Shown: positions 38,323-49,285, numbered from the stretch's first letter. The stretch is DNA of 64,000 nt from Mesostigma viride (GCA_009746045.1 RPFO01000041.1:881245-945244), one strand, 5' to 3'. Program-made: numbers and translations. The notes: a model not told the origin generated them from the sequence alone.

Positions 38323-38940
38323 AGTTGTGAGAGAGTTGCCCTGAATTCCGCCATGGTTCTTGCAGGAATGTTGCCTTTATTAAGAATAAGGAACACAGAC
38401 GTAAGTCACGTCACTTCCAAGACTGCACGCAGCACAGGCGACAGGGTCGCAGTGCCAAGAGAACGTGCACGCAAGAACTAGCGTCCCGGTGCTACCAAGT
38501 CACACATATAGGTTGCTAGGGACGCGTCCAAGTATTCAGCTGCACTGTCACAGCTGAACTGTCAATCAATTGATTACACAGACTCTGGCACGCCTTTGGC
38601 GCGCAGATCTATCAATTGTCCATACGGCTAGTCCTGTGGACCTATCCGTACACTGCTCAGCATCAATTGTCTCATAGGTCCTGGCGCGCTACAGCGCGCC
38701 TACCTATCAATTGACCATCATGTCCTGTACAAGTCCTGTTAACGTCCTGCGGACTATCAAAGTGTCACTTGTATGTACATCCTGTGTCTGTACGCGCCCA
38801 CAGTGGCGCGCCGGGTACTGTCGGCACAGCCTAGGAAACGTCATAACTTTTACGTTCCTTAACCAAATGAGGCGTTCAAGGTGCCGTTGGAAAGAGCGTA
38901 ACAATCTCTATCCATCTAACGTAACTTCTTTACGTTAACT
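38323..38940 (-). repeat. Element B right (5') LTR
   Basis: 618 bp; in B sense the next bases are CGTATTACTCGC (complement of 38311-38322), the primer position. Followed by target copy CATAT at 38941-38945. Confidence 0.93.
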
Positions 38941-38945
38941 CATAT

Positions 38946-40304
38946 AGCAGTGGAATGCTGAGAGCAAATATGCAATAAACTGCAACCGGCAGCCATCATT
39001 TGCCATCGCTCTACATACTCTAGATCTGCCGCCTGCGACATACCCGGTCGCTCGCGACATACCCAGTCGCCTGTGGCACACCCAGTCGCTCGCGACATAC
39101 CCAGTCGCCTGCGACTGGCGCCAGCATACTCGCGTCTCGCCCGGTCGCCTGTGACATTCTAGTCGCCCCGCGATACTTCGCCTGGCCATTCGCTCTTCTT
39201 GCTGCCATCTCTCGCTGCAGTCGATGCCCGACGTCCTCGCGTCGCAGCGATGCAATCATCACGTCGCGCAGCACTGCCATTATTAATTACAACAACACCG
39301 CCGACCTTGCCGCTTGTCGACATGGTCACCCGCGACTCGGAAAATTGACCAGGAACAACTTCTCCTCGCTGCTCCCCAGATGCCGACGCTCTCTCGTCGC
39401 AGTCGACACAACTTCACCCTCTAGCTGCCGACACGCCCACACCAGCGCCGTTCACAATCGCTCATCAAGCGGTATAAAGAGAACTCGACAGCAATCTGCA
39501 GCTTTGCAATATAAATCTGGAAAGATTGACAATGGATAACTCCACACCGCACAAACTGCAACCTTGCAGATGACGCCTCGCGTAGCTCCTCGAGCTCGCG
39601 ACCAGCACAGCTCGCAGCTATGTCGACTACATGCGCGAAAACTCGCCAGCATACTCGACAGTCAACACCAGCCGAGCTTGTCGTAGCCAACACTGCAGCA
39701 ACATGCTTGACCGCCACCCATGGCAGCGAAACGCCTTCGCTTGACGACAAATCTCGAACGCTTGAAACTCGTAGCTTCACTCAGGCGCTGCAAAGCATAG
39801 CCATGCCGCAAACCGGAACGCAACCAATGATCTCGACTCGATCCATGCCGAACCGCATGCGCAGTTGACTCTTGATAAATCTGGATAACTCGATCCATTA
39901 AAACCCAGCAACCCACAAGGATCACTACTAAAAGCCGATTCCGCAACATCTTGTCATCAGGAAATGCGAAACAGCCAGGAGCGCTCGTCAACACGTAGCA
40001 GGCCAGCAACGAAACTCATTCGTCGCCAATAACGTGCCCGCAATCTGGATAGCTCAGGAAACCTTCACGCAGCCAATCCAGCTAGTCCTGGCGTACAAAC
40101 GCCCACCAACAACCTCCAAGATAAACTTAGCCCTGGCCGTCGTTGGGAACTCAACCATTCCCGGAACGCATCATAAACCGATAATCTGCTACGCCCTTCT
40201 ATCCGCTAGCCTCGATTCCGCGAGTATCCGCAGCAGTCCAGCGCAGGATTAAACTCGACGATTAAGCCCAGGCAGTAAACCGCCTTGATGGAACCGGATC
40301 ATCG
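38946..40304 (-). other. Element D 5' internal region, no recognisable gene
   Basis: It should hold the leader and gag of D. It contains short repeats of CGACATACCC(A/G)GTCGC at 39045-39130 and many broken frames; no knuckle is seen. Confidence 0.4.
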
Positions 40305-40314
40305 TTGTAATTTG
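40305..40314 (-). promoter_or_regulatory. Element D primer-binding position, self-complementary
   Basis: In D sense CAAATTACAA directly follows the LTR end AACT. Its exact complement in D RNA is encoded at 12452-12461, about 1 kb 3' of pol once A and F are removed. Confidence 0.6.
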
Positions 40315-41018
40315 AGTTAAAGCGCAATGTGTAGGGATAGATAGATTCCAATGCGCGCGGATAGATTCATCATGAGAATGGTTGGAATGGAGCTTGGTTT
40401 AAAAATATAGGCTTACAGCACTCGTGCATGTGAGTGCTTAGACACGAGTTTGCCAAGTCAAGGCAACACACGTGAGGCGGGCTCGCAAGAGATCTAACCA
40501 GTTGGCACTGGCCTATTCTTTATATACTTGTGCACTGTGCTTTGCTAGGCCTGAGCAGCCTCGTAGGCCTGCTCAGTATTAACACCCCCGGTACAGTATT
40601 AACAACCTGTACAGCGTCCAGATCCTATACAGTAGGTCTGCCATACAGGCACAGTGACCACAGAGTACAGTCCACAGTGATTATTGCGTCTGCACCCAAT
40701 AGTCCAGGACTAAGCCTGCGGTACCAACAGACCACAGGTTAAGGTTCCTATTTCCTGCGTACGACGTATTAATCTGGACAATACCGTCGTAGGTTCAGCA
40801 CCTAATTCCTGTCAGCCCAGGAATTACTGTCGACCCCATATGCCGTCGGCACATATTCACGCACGACTTAGAAGAACAGCCCGCCCGCGCTCGCGCGCGA
40901 CTGGGAAGTCGGAACACCATAACTTTCTTGATACTTGTCGGAATGAACTCGTTCTGGTGCCGCTGGAATCGTAGAGATATGCCAAATCAGGAACACGCCA
41001 ATGCGCTTGGCGTTAACT
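40315..41018 (-). repeat. Element D right (5') LTR, uninterrupted
   Basis: 704 bp, AGTTAAAG...GCGTTAACT, then target copy CCTTT (41019-41023). It shows the empty TTAA site for TTAA-1. Confidence 0.92.
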
Positions 41019-41219
41019 CCTTTACCTTCTCCAACCCGCGAACGGGGTTTTCTTCCTCCTCTATCGAGATCCCTCTTACTGTGGAATTTGGTCCCTTATC
41101 AATCACGGTGACTATGAAGGAGTGAGCTAAATAGTCCTTTCCTTTCTGCGTGGTTGAAGTTTTTGTTGTCAGCAGACTCCGGCCTGCGATCCTCGTCTAG
41201 CCAGATACCTCGAAACTGT

Positions 41220-41640
41220 TTGTATTAGCTACTGACACTAGTAAGGTAGCCATTGGGGGTGTTCTCCTCCAAGACCAAGGTCATGGTTTGCAACCCATCG
41301 AATACATCTCTAGGTCTATGTTACCTGCTGAGCGCAAGTACCCTGTTCACCAACAAGAGTATTGGCTGTGGTATATTGCTGTCATGCATGGCAACATTTC
41401 CTTAAAGGTGCCCAATTCGATGTCTGTATGTGTGAGCCTTGTGATGCTGACCCTTACTGGTTGGTTATTCAAACCGACCATCGTCCTCTGATTCACCTCC
41501 TGTCACAACCCAACCTCACTCCTCGGCAAGCGCGGTGGATGGAATTCCGTGCGCAATTTGCCCCTGCAATACGTCAAGGGTGTCGATAATATTGTCCCTG
41601 ATGCATTATCCCGACGTCCTGACTTAGTATTCCTTTTTCG
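41220..41640 (+). pseudogene. Gypsy E RNase H
   Basis: ATDTSKVAIGGVLLQD, EYISRSMLPAERKYPVHQQE, then in the next frame LVIQTDHRPLIHLLSQ, LTPRQARWMEF and, after a further shift, DALSRRPDL. This is the standard gypsy RNase H succession. Two frame changes show decay. Confidence 0.8.
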
Positions 41641-42289
41641 AGGATCTAGATGTCCTCACTACCACCCTCGTTCCTACTCCTCTTGGTGTTTTCCCCTATG
41701 GTGACATCCCTCATGACGGGCAGTATACAGGTCTACCTTTTCCATACCTCTGTTCGGTTTCCTGATCTCCTCTCTCATGTGGGCCTTTCTCTTCGGTGTG
41801 AGGGCACACCTGTCACCTCGGTGGGGGGGGAGGATACTAATAAAATTATCTTTGCCCCTCCGTGTTGTGTCCACTAGGGCTGGGAAGTCGTATGGTAAGG
41901 TTGTTCCTTCTAGTCCACCCCTCTTTTTGGTAAAGTTGTGGGTGTCTTGTTAAAACCTTATGTAGATACCTCGGTAGCCAATCCTACGTCAGATTTAGAG
42001 CGTCTTATCAGTGTTTACGGCCACTGAGCCAGAAGCCTTAGTCGCAATATCCTCACACCCTCGAAAATTTGGGAAGTACCCGTGCAAGTTTGTGGGTGGC
42101 TTCTTGTATGTGCTGTTAAAGGATGATCCTCTGCAATTGATGGCGTTTGTGTTTTCCCCTTATTTGCCGCTTGTCCTTGTTGTTTGAGTTACATGATTTA
42201 GCTGCTCACCAGCTAGGGCGGGAAGCGTGTGCGGGATTTGGTAACCCGTCATACTTCTGGCCCTCCCTCCTCAGCACTTGATGTGGATG

Positions 42290-42740
42290 AATATGTTGGT
42301 AGGGCATGCCAATCATGCCAGGAGATGAAACCTAGTAATGTGGGTCAGATAGCAGATCGAGCCTCGTACCCTCCCTGATCCTATTATAATTCCTTGGGAT
42401 TCCATTATGATGGATTTTGTGGACCCCTTTATACCAAAGGCAATGCGCAGATCCTCGGGTTTGTAGACCGCCTTACGAGACGTTGTCACCTTGTCCTTTG
42501 TCCCTTGGAGCTTACTACTGCTCGTGACTGTGCTCAGCCGTACCTTCAAAACGTTTATCGTTACCATGGGTTGAGCAGGCATTTTATTGCTGATAAGAAC
42601 AAGCTGTTTACCTCGGACTTTTGGACAGAGTTCTTTGCTGCTATTGGTACTAAAGTGACGTTTGGCACTGCGTACCATTCCTCCTCCTCACACCTACTAG
42701 AGCGATTAAATAGAGTGGTAGAAGAAGCCCTCTGACATTA
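42290..42740 (+). pseudogene. Gypsy E integrase core
   Basis: Zinc-end ACQSCQEMK at about 42307-42333, a stop, then GFVDRLTRRCHLV, FIADKNKLFTSDFWTEFF, and TAYHSSSSHLLERLNRVVEEAL: the second Asp and the Glu region of the DDE core. Near-identical to G (48217-49200). A TGA follows VVEEAL. Confidence 0.8.
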
Positions 42741-42889
42741 TGTAAATGGACCCGTCTGGAAGTGACTGCCAGGAAGATTACCTATGTTTGGTTGAGTGAA
42801 AACCTGCACAACCTCTATTTGTTTTCCTTCCTTGCCTTAATTTATGTTATTTCCTCTGGCTGTGGGTCGGTTGGTTGTCCCCCGCCCTC

Positions 42890-43660
42890 CGCAGCCATCA
42901 TGTCAGACGACGCCTGCTTAGCCAGCCGCTGTCGCTCCGTCCGTGGCTCCCTCCGTCGCTCCTGTTCAGCCGGCCGAGCCTCAGCGTCATCCAGATTTGG
43001 GCAAGGCGTCGACGGGCAACTGGGTGTTTGTGACACTACCGAGGATACGTATGATTCGGCCATGGGTGATTGGACCTCTAGCTGCCCGACCGGCCACGAC
43101 GTCTTCCCATGTCGCCGCTCCTGCCGCTACCGCTTCTTCTGCGCCCGCCTCCGCCGTCATCCACCAACCGCGCGTTGCTCCTGTTGGAAAGTCCTCAGCT
43201 TCGGTCACGCGTGTTAGCGAGAGTCGTGAGATCCGGCACGTGCGTCTGTGGCCCGACAAGGTGGAGCGTTTCCTGGACTTGTTTTTCACCTCTGTTGCTC
43301 GTGGTGAGCTTGTCTTCTATCGGTTCCTCCTGCGCGCCCTCCTTCTGCTGTCGGCAGAGCCCTTCGTGCGCTAGTTTCAGTGTGGGTTCCTTGACTGGGC
43401 CCGTGGACAGGTGGTCCTGACACAGCATCGTTACTACTGGGCTTTCCTCGGCATGTATCTTGATGGGGTCTGGGAGGATGTGTTCCTCCATCCATGTAGA
43501 CAACCATGACAACCCTACTGATGTTGCTCATCACCGGGGGTACATGGCGGTGCTTTTGGCCACCCGTGGTACTGGTGTGTAGACAGAGGGCTCTAGGCCC
43601 GACCTGAGGGTGTTGTCCCTCCGGTATATAGAGTCGCCCTCTGGGCTTGGCCAGTTGGTT
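42890..43660 (+). pseudogene. Gypsy E ORF downstream of pol, unknown
   Basis: Broken frames: about 42943-43374 (VERFLDLFFTSVARGELVFY then LLRALLLLSAEPFV), continuing in other frames with QHRYYWAFLGMYLDG. G has a similarly placed ORF after its chromodomain. An envelope-like position, but no signal peptide or fusion motif is evident. Function unknown. Confidence 0.45.
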
Positions 43661-43952
43661 GGCCGTTCTCTGTCCTCAGTGTGAACATTGTTTCCTACGC
43701 GTGTCATGCCTAGTGCCGTCCCTCCCGGCAAGCCTCCGTGCAAGGCAGTTATAGGGGAGCCTCACACCAGGCGTGGTGCTGGTGATCCCTACACCATTCG
43801 GGGTGGACCCGAGGTTAACATGTTTTTGCTTTGGGCCTTGGATGGTTAGTCGATTGTGTTAGGCTTTTGTTGGGTGCGTTAGGATATTCCTTGCCCTTTG
43901 GTTTCCTCCGTGTACGTAGGGAGAGGGCTCCCTACCTTTGTGGGGGGGGAGG

Positions 43953-44390
43953 TGTTACGTCGTGTAACTTTTGTTGTTGTTACGGACGTAAATTAGGTCC
44001 TTTGTTGCCTCAGCCATTCCGGAACAGTTCGCTGACTTTCCTAGGCTTACGTGTAGTTAGGACCTTTTTGGCCGGTCGGTACCGGGCCATGTGACGTGGC
44101 AATTGTACAGTATGGTGGTTCGGTGCAGTCGCGCCGCGCTGCGTACTTTAGTAGTGGTCCTTTTATCCTGCGTGTGAACCTTGTAGACGTGCGTTGGTCC
44201 TGTAGGCGAGGGTCGATGTCGGCCCGAGCATACACGCCTGTCCGCGATCATTTATGCAGAAGTTGTCCTTCGTGAATGGCACCCGGCGTGTGTTATGAAT
44301 TAACACATATTAGCTAGGGTCATGGCAGTGTAGTAGTGTTTCCTTCGTAGTATCCTGGTTTTATTCGGTGTATGGCGTATTATAATAGAA
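43953..44390 (+). repeat. Chromovirus E LTR, right end approximate
   Basis: It begins TGTTACGTCGTG immediately after the polypurine tract. Segments GTCGCGCCGCGCTGCGTACTT and GTAGGCGAGGGTCGATGTCG-like phrases (near 44127 and 44200) recur in the LTRs of H and in the inverted copy at 46040-48216. The end is placed by comparison with the inverted copy and is uncertain. Confidence 0.7.
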
Positions 44391-44394
44391 TGCA

Positions 44395-44679
44395 TTGAGA
44401 ACAGAGTCGACGTCCCAGGTCTTTCCACAACATAGCTCCTCATCACTAGGTAACCTCACTAGTTTAGGTGAAGTCAGGCTAGGCGTTTGGAATAGAGAGG
44501 AGCCAGGGCGTAACAGCAACCAAGCCAACTTCACGCATGTAAGGGAACCCCTACGGTCGACCCCCCAATCGCGGTCGCCGCGGAACGCTACTCGCACGCG
44601 GCAACAGTTTGCTTTTAGGGTTCGCGCAAACTTTTCGCTGTCTAAGATTGTAATATATAGGGCAACAAGAAAAAAGTAG
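44395..44679 (+). pseudogene. Chromovirus gag start after the E LTR
   Basis: A short frame following the LTR resembles, in inverted orientation, the frame at 45735-46052: both begin with NALR-type residues after GAATGCATTGAGA and share L(T)NL...GEVR/GWVR spacing. This suggests the E LTR doubles as the 5' LTR of a further truncated copy. Confidence 0.4.
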
Positions 44680-45734
44680 GGGAGGGGGGGCTATCGCCCC
44701 CCCTCCCCGACTTGAGAGGACGTGACTCGCCGCTAGCGGCCCAGAGGCCGATAGTCGACCTTCTGGGCGCCAACCGCACCGGCCCGCGCGACGCGCCAAG
44801 ACCCTTCCACGGAGGACGCGCGAGCGGACGATTCCGACTGGGACGAACCACCTCCGTGCGCCACGCGCAACGGGCCCTTCCCCGTGAACACCGTGGAAGC
44901 TCTCCGAGCGTGAGATACTTGGAAATTTCGTCACGTTCGTATCGAAAATGAAATTCTGACAAATTTTCAGCTCGGACTTAACCACAATGAATTTCAGCAT
45001 ACCATTCGATATACTTTAGAGATATTTCAGCGTCAGATACTTGGAAATTTCGTTACGTTCGTATCTCCAGTGAAATTCTGACAAAGACGACCATGAGGAA
45101 TAGAGCCTACATGTAGGCCTAAATCTGATTCACTATGGTCTATAAGGAACTGCTGAGCTTCTTCAAAGGTCACAAATTTCTTATTTATACCTAACTACGT
45201 TGTATATACGGTTCTGAACTATCTTCCTAGCGTCGGACCAAGAAAGGAAAATGGCGGACCATTGAGGCGTAATCACTACGTAATATTTGGCTAAGCTATT
45301 ATCGCTGGAAGAATTGGAAGGAGCAGTAAAAGCACGACGCTGGCTCATGGTAACGCACCTGGTGGGTCTTGTGACGTCACGCTAGAAGTAGAAGGAGTAG
45401 GCGACTTATCTGGGTGATCTGGAGCACCAAAAGCAGCACGAGGGCGGCAATAGTCCAGCGCTCGTCCTAAAATCAGCGACCAGTCTCTCTGCGGGTGCGG
45501 CCGTCTTAGTAATAAAACAGCAGCACGAAGGAAAAGGTGTAGTCTACCACGACGCTAATCGTCTCTTTAATGCCGAACCGAACAATTATCCCCTATCTAC
45601 GACAGGAAGCAACCATGCGCAGGAAAACAAAGCGAAGGAGCTATATAGCAAAGCGAAGGAGCTATCTATAAAAGGTTTTTTCCGCTACGAGCAGGTCTAG
45701 CATCTAGGCAGAGCGTGTCCCGAACCGGGCAGCA
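44680..45734. other. Spacer between inverted chromovirus ends, no gene
   Basis: It holds a G-run/C-run hairpin at 44676-44712 and two copies of AGATACTTGGAAATTTCGT (44913 and 45035, 122 bp apart). No ORF with recognisable content. Confidence 0.5.
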
Positions 45735-46052
45735 CTACTCTCCCAGCTTGAAGGCGACCCGCCCATTACCTGTCAAGAAAGTGTCGTCTTCGTATCCCTG
45801 GACGCGGAAGGGTTCTTGCAAAGGCGTATGTGACAAGGGACCGTCGTCTCGTTCTCTACCTACGAAAGTTCCTCCGGAACCATTGTTACGTCCTAAACTT
45901 CTACCACCACCTCTACCTCTACCCGGCCTAACCCAACCTAAATTAGTCAGGCCACCTCTACTCAATCCCCTAGCGAAAGACGAACGAGACGGAGCTGATC
46001 TCAATGCATTCACGTATGTATTACTGTAATACGCCATAAGCCATTTACACAA
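45735..46052 (-). pseudogene. Chromovirus gag start, inverted copy
   Basis: About 105 codons, Arg/Gly-rich (GLSRGGLTNLGWVRPGRGRG), directly inside the inverted LTR. It resembles 44395-44679 at its start. Confidence 0.4.
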
Positions 46053-46423
46053 ACCCGTTTATTCCAGGAATAGAGGAAGGAAACTCACTACACTGCCGTG
46101 ACCCAAGCCTATATGTGTTAATTCATTTAACACACGCCGAGTGCCAACACGAGGGGTAGAACGTGCATAAATGATCACCAACGGTCCAGCATGCTCGGGC
46201 CGACCTGGCCCTCGCCTACAATTGCACAGATGCACGCTGGTCCACTACATTCTACCCAAAGGATAAGAACCACTAGTAAAGTACGCGGCGCGACGCCCAA
46301 AAGCATCCAATGCACCACAGTACTGTTACGAGGACAACAGTGTCCCAGTACAACTACACGTAAACCTAGGAACGACCGAGGCAAAGTGTCCATCTTCCCA
46401 GTAAAAGTCCTAAATTTAGGACC

Positions 46424-48129
46424 AAGTGGAATTAAAAAATATATATGCAAACATTAAAATTTGACCCTGGCATTCGTGCCCATGACAGATAACACACTTT
46501 TTTAGTTTCTATCAAAAACCTGGGGTCAAATAATTACATTTAGTGCATGAATGGGCCCTGCCACCTGCCAGACCTCAAACTTAGCGCGAATTTGGCCAAA
46601 ATGTGGGTTTTAGGACCATTAGGACCAATTATTGTCAACGCATGACCATGCTATCCACACGGTCCCTTGAGCATCTTACAAGCGCTAGGGGACCCTACGA
46701 GGCCTTGGGATGGCGGGGCAGCGTATAACAAGGCCATACCCTGCTGTGGCTGCCTCTATATATACGCGTTATTAACGGTGTCACAGATGGTGCAGGTAAT
46801 GCAATTATAGGGTTGCATGGTTGCTGAGGTTGCCCGGCTTGAACATGGCCCACCCCTTGCGGTAAACTTTCTCTAAGCATATGCCAAACCTTCTTTGACA
46901 TCACGGACATGCTGGCCACCACCCAGCGATGAAAAAACATTGCATTTGCATTGCAACTAACACATGAATGCAGCCAAATCAAGTTACAAAACCACGTTGT
47001 GCTAACATGCAACGCTTTGTGAGCGAATTCAGGGTGCATGTAACACGTAAACCATACTGTATATACTGTCTGAGAACACCCTGAACGACTGCAGGCCATA
47101 GGACCATGGTTTATAACTAACACATGAGTAAAACTGCTCTTACGCATGTGTGTTTTAGCTGCAGCGGACGACGAAGATAGAGACGTAAAAAATTGTATGA
47201 CGTAAACCAACTATGTGTGACAGTTATGTGCACAGAGAGCGTCCCCTCTTTTTAGGCATAGCTTACTGACTCAAAACACCACGACAGCGTTGCCAGTTAC
47301 ACTCATGATCTAGGACAACCCGGCACGTACCTGCTACTTACGTCGCCTCATTCCAGATGGTTGCAAAAAAGTCGCTGAAATCCGCAGCGAGGTCAGCTTT
47401 CCGAGAGCTGAGCGCACCAAAGCTGGCCAACCGGTTCGACAATGATATAAACCACGCTTGTGCTGCGTTCTAGGTCCAAGAAATACCGAAAGTGAAGACC
47501 TATAAGGTGCGCTCGCTGCCCAGCCTGAACGTCCCTAAAACATGGTCGACAATGGAAATCGGGCAAGAATATCACGGCCCAGGCGCTCCCATGTCAAATA
47601 CTCCGTTTCTAATCTCCAGACTATAATAAAAATCGTCCACAAAAATTTCCTGGCTTGATTCGCACCACCATTGCTAATACACTAACATGTTTGTGCCAAA
47701 ATCGACCCTCCGCGAGCAGGCGATCTGCGACCCATTTGTGTTGTGCCGCTGTGATACAGCGCTACACATAAAAACTTGCGCAGAAAATATTCACAGCCTT
47801 TAAGCATAACTAACAACCTTTCGTTTTTGCTACTGGGCGCCCGAAATGATAAACGCACGTGAAAACGCCGGCCACGATTGTCAGGTCGCCATATCCACCT
47901 CACTTCATTCCCGCACCCACTTTTTCGCTCCAAAATCGGTTATATTTTTGGTCGAGGTACCTACTTTCCCGCCATTATACCCGGTACCCGGGTACGGAAT
48001 CCGGGTACCATGTGCCGGTACCACGGGTCGGGTACATCATGCCGGGTACGGTCCACATGGGGTACGGTCCATATAGTGACCCCCCCCCCCGGTACCTCGG
48101 TTATAGTGACCACTAGGACGATTTAGGAC
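46424..48129. mobile_element. 1.7-kb insertion of unknown type with 20-bp direct repeats
   Basis: Flanked by identical 20-bp copies of a palindrome-containing sequence (46404-46423, 48130-48149; core GTCCTAAATTTAGGACC). Contains an unrecognised minus ORF of 171 codons (46695-47210) and a GTAC-rich block near its right end. No inverted termini or poly(A) tail are clear. Long duplications fit a non-LTR or rolling event, or unequal recombination. Confidence 0.5.
47955..48105. repeat. GGTACC / GGGTAC cluster
   Basis: About nine GTAC tetramers in 150 bp, mostly as GGTACC or CCGGGTAC, ending in a run of C. Irregular spacing; low complexity. Confidence 0.6.
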
Positions 48130-48216
48130 AAAGTCCTAAATTTAGGACCGTGGGATGATTAACAAAAGGACCTAATATACGTCCGTAACTACAACGAATT
48201 GTTACGCGACGTAACA

Positions 48217-49285
48217 GACAAGTTGTTTACCTCGGACTTTTGGACAGAGTTCTTTGCTGCTATTGGTACTAAAGTGACGTTTGGCACTGCGTACCATTCC
48301 TCCTCAGTTATAACCATCGATTCCTTACGGAATCGACACTAAGCGCTTAGTGTCGATTCCGTAAGGAATCGATGGTTATAACTAAAACTTTTGCTTGCGC
48401 CGGCAAGGCTAAGGCCGATACTAGTCGGGTCATCGAATTGGCTATTCGATTATCGAAGTTGCCTATTCAACTATCGAACTTTCCTATTCGATTATCGAAT
48501 TTTCCTTATTCGATTGTCGAAATTTCCTATTCGACAGGGGGTCAGAGTCCAGCGGACTATCATACTCGGCGCCCAGCGAGCCACCGAATTAGGCCTAGTC
48601 GATTATAGCGAGACATCGCGTGGAAATTAGCCGATTTCGGGGACTTAGCCGATTTTCGGAGCGACGTTGAACAACACAGATGATTAGCCGGTTGAGCACA
48701 TCATATCAGTCGAATAGCTAGCGCTGGTACTCCGCCTATTCAGCGGAGGGCACTTGCCTTATTCGATTAACATAGCACATTAGGTCGAACGATTAGCGTC
48801 CGCAACGTTATTCGCATGTCTACGCGAAAAATCCACCCCCGGAACGATCCTAGCGGGATTCGAACCCGGGATGCCGGCGTGTCGCAACAGTCTTAGTTAT
48901 AACCAGGAAATTTCGACAATCGAATAAGGAAAATTCGATAATCGAATAGGAAAGTTCGATGGTCGAATAGGCGAGTTCGATAATTGAATAGCCTCGATTC
49001 GATGACCCGACTAGTATCGGCCTTAGCCTTGCCGGCGCAAGCAAAAGTTTTAGTTATAACCATCGATTCCTTACGGAATCGACACAAAGCGCTTAGTGTC
49101 GATTCCGTAAGGAATCGATGGTTATAACTTCCTCCTCACACCTAGTAGAGCGTTTAAATAGAGTGGTAGAAGAAGCCCTCAGACATTATGTAAATGGGTC
49201 TGGTAGTGACTGGGAAGATTACCTATGTTTGGTTAAATTTTCTTTGAACAACTGTCCTCAAGCTGCGCATGGATTGACCCCTTTC
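48217..49285 (+). mobile_element. Gypsy chromovirus G, integrase part
   Basis: Starts abruptly in the integrase core (KLFTSDFWTEFF) and continues after the foldback insertion with ERLNRVVEEALRHYVNG, WEDYLCLVKFSLNNCPQ and AAHGLTPFCYV. Better preserved than E. It is cut at 49285 by element H and continues at 58087. Confidence 0.82.
48306..49129. mobile_element. Foldback element with nested palindromic ends
   Basis: 824 bp. Each end is a 78-bp palindrome (48306-48383 perfect, arms 39 bp; 49052-49129 with one mismatch), beginning AGTTATAACC. Inside these, long inverted repeats of about 140 bp more (TAAAACTTTTGCTTGCGCC...) face each other. Flanked by TCCTCCTC on both sides (8 bp with these ends; up to 10 bp if the end is one base inward). 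No ORF. A tRNA-like B box (complement of 48856-48866) lies near the right arm. MULE-like or foldback; needs a transposase in trans. Confidence 0.8.

Larger units (their letters stand above)
21715..38940 (-). mobile_element. Copia-like LTR retrotransposon B (hosts C and TTAA-2)
   Basis: LTRs 21715-22328 and 38323-38940 (a handful of differences), termini AGTTGTGAG...CGTTAACT, target duplication CATAT (21710-21714, 38941-38945). Minus-strand order after removing insertions: unknown ORF, gag with knuckle, integrase, protease, reverse transcriptase, RNase H. Coding frames carry an in-frame TAG in RT and frame breaks in integrase and RT. Element C entered between integrase and protease. Confidence 0.9.
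3122..41018 (-). mobile_element. Copia-like element D, host of most of the nest
   Basis: LTR retrotransposon bounded by LTRs 3122-6115 (interrupted) and 40315-41018, with target duplication CCTTT at 3117-3121 and 41019-41023. LTR termini are AGTTAA...TTAACT. Orientation is minus: a purine-rich tract (complement of 6116-6140) abuts the left LTR, and RNase H at 17909-18463 reads minus. Own internal sequence is 6116-6143, 12303-12764, 17638-21714 and 38941-40314; the rest is A, F and B inserted into it. Protease and RNase H remnants resemble those of B. The protein-coding part is decayed. Confidence 0.85.
41024..43952 (+). mobile_element. Gypsy chromovirus E, right part
   Basis: Continuation of E beyond element D: RNase H, integrase and a downstream ORF in several frames, then a G-rich polypurine tract (43942-43952) and the 3' LTR. 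Compared with G it has lost the integrase C-terminus and chromodomain by a deletion joining TTTGGTT (near 42790) to AAAACCTGCAC. Confidence 0.8.
46053..48216 (-). repeat. Inverted chromovirus LTR split by a 1.7-kb insertion
   Basis: In minus orientation it begins TGTTACGTCGCG at 48216, runs to 48150, is interrupted, and resumes at 46423 down to about 46050. It shares long stretches with 43953-44390, for example CGGCGTGTGTTA...GAATTAACACATA. It abuts the truncated start of G. Confidence 0.7.

Noticed and set aside
46695-47210. 171-codon minus frame in the 1.7-kb insertion as a transposase
   Set aside because: No DDE, HUH or RT motif; composition is Ser/His/Cys-rich without domain-like pattern. 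Kept only as an unrecognised ORF.
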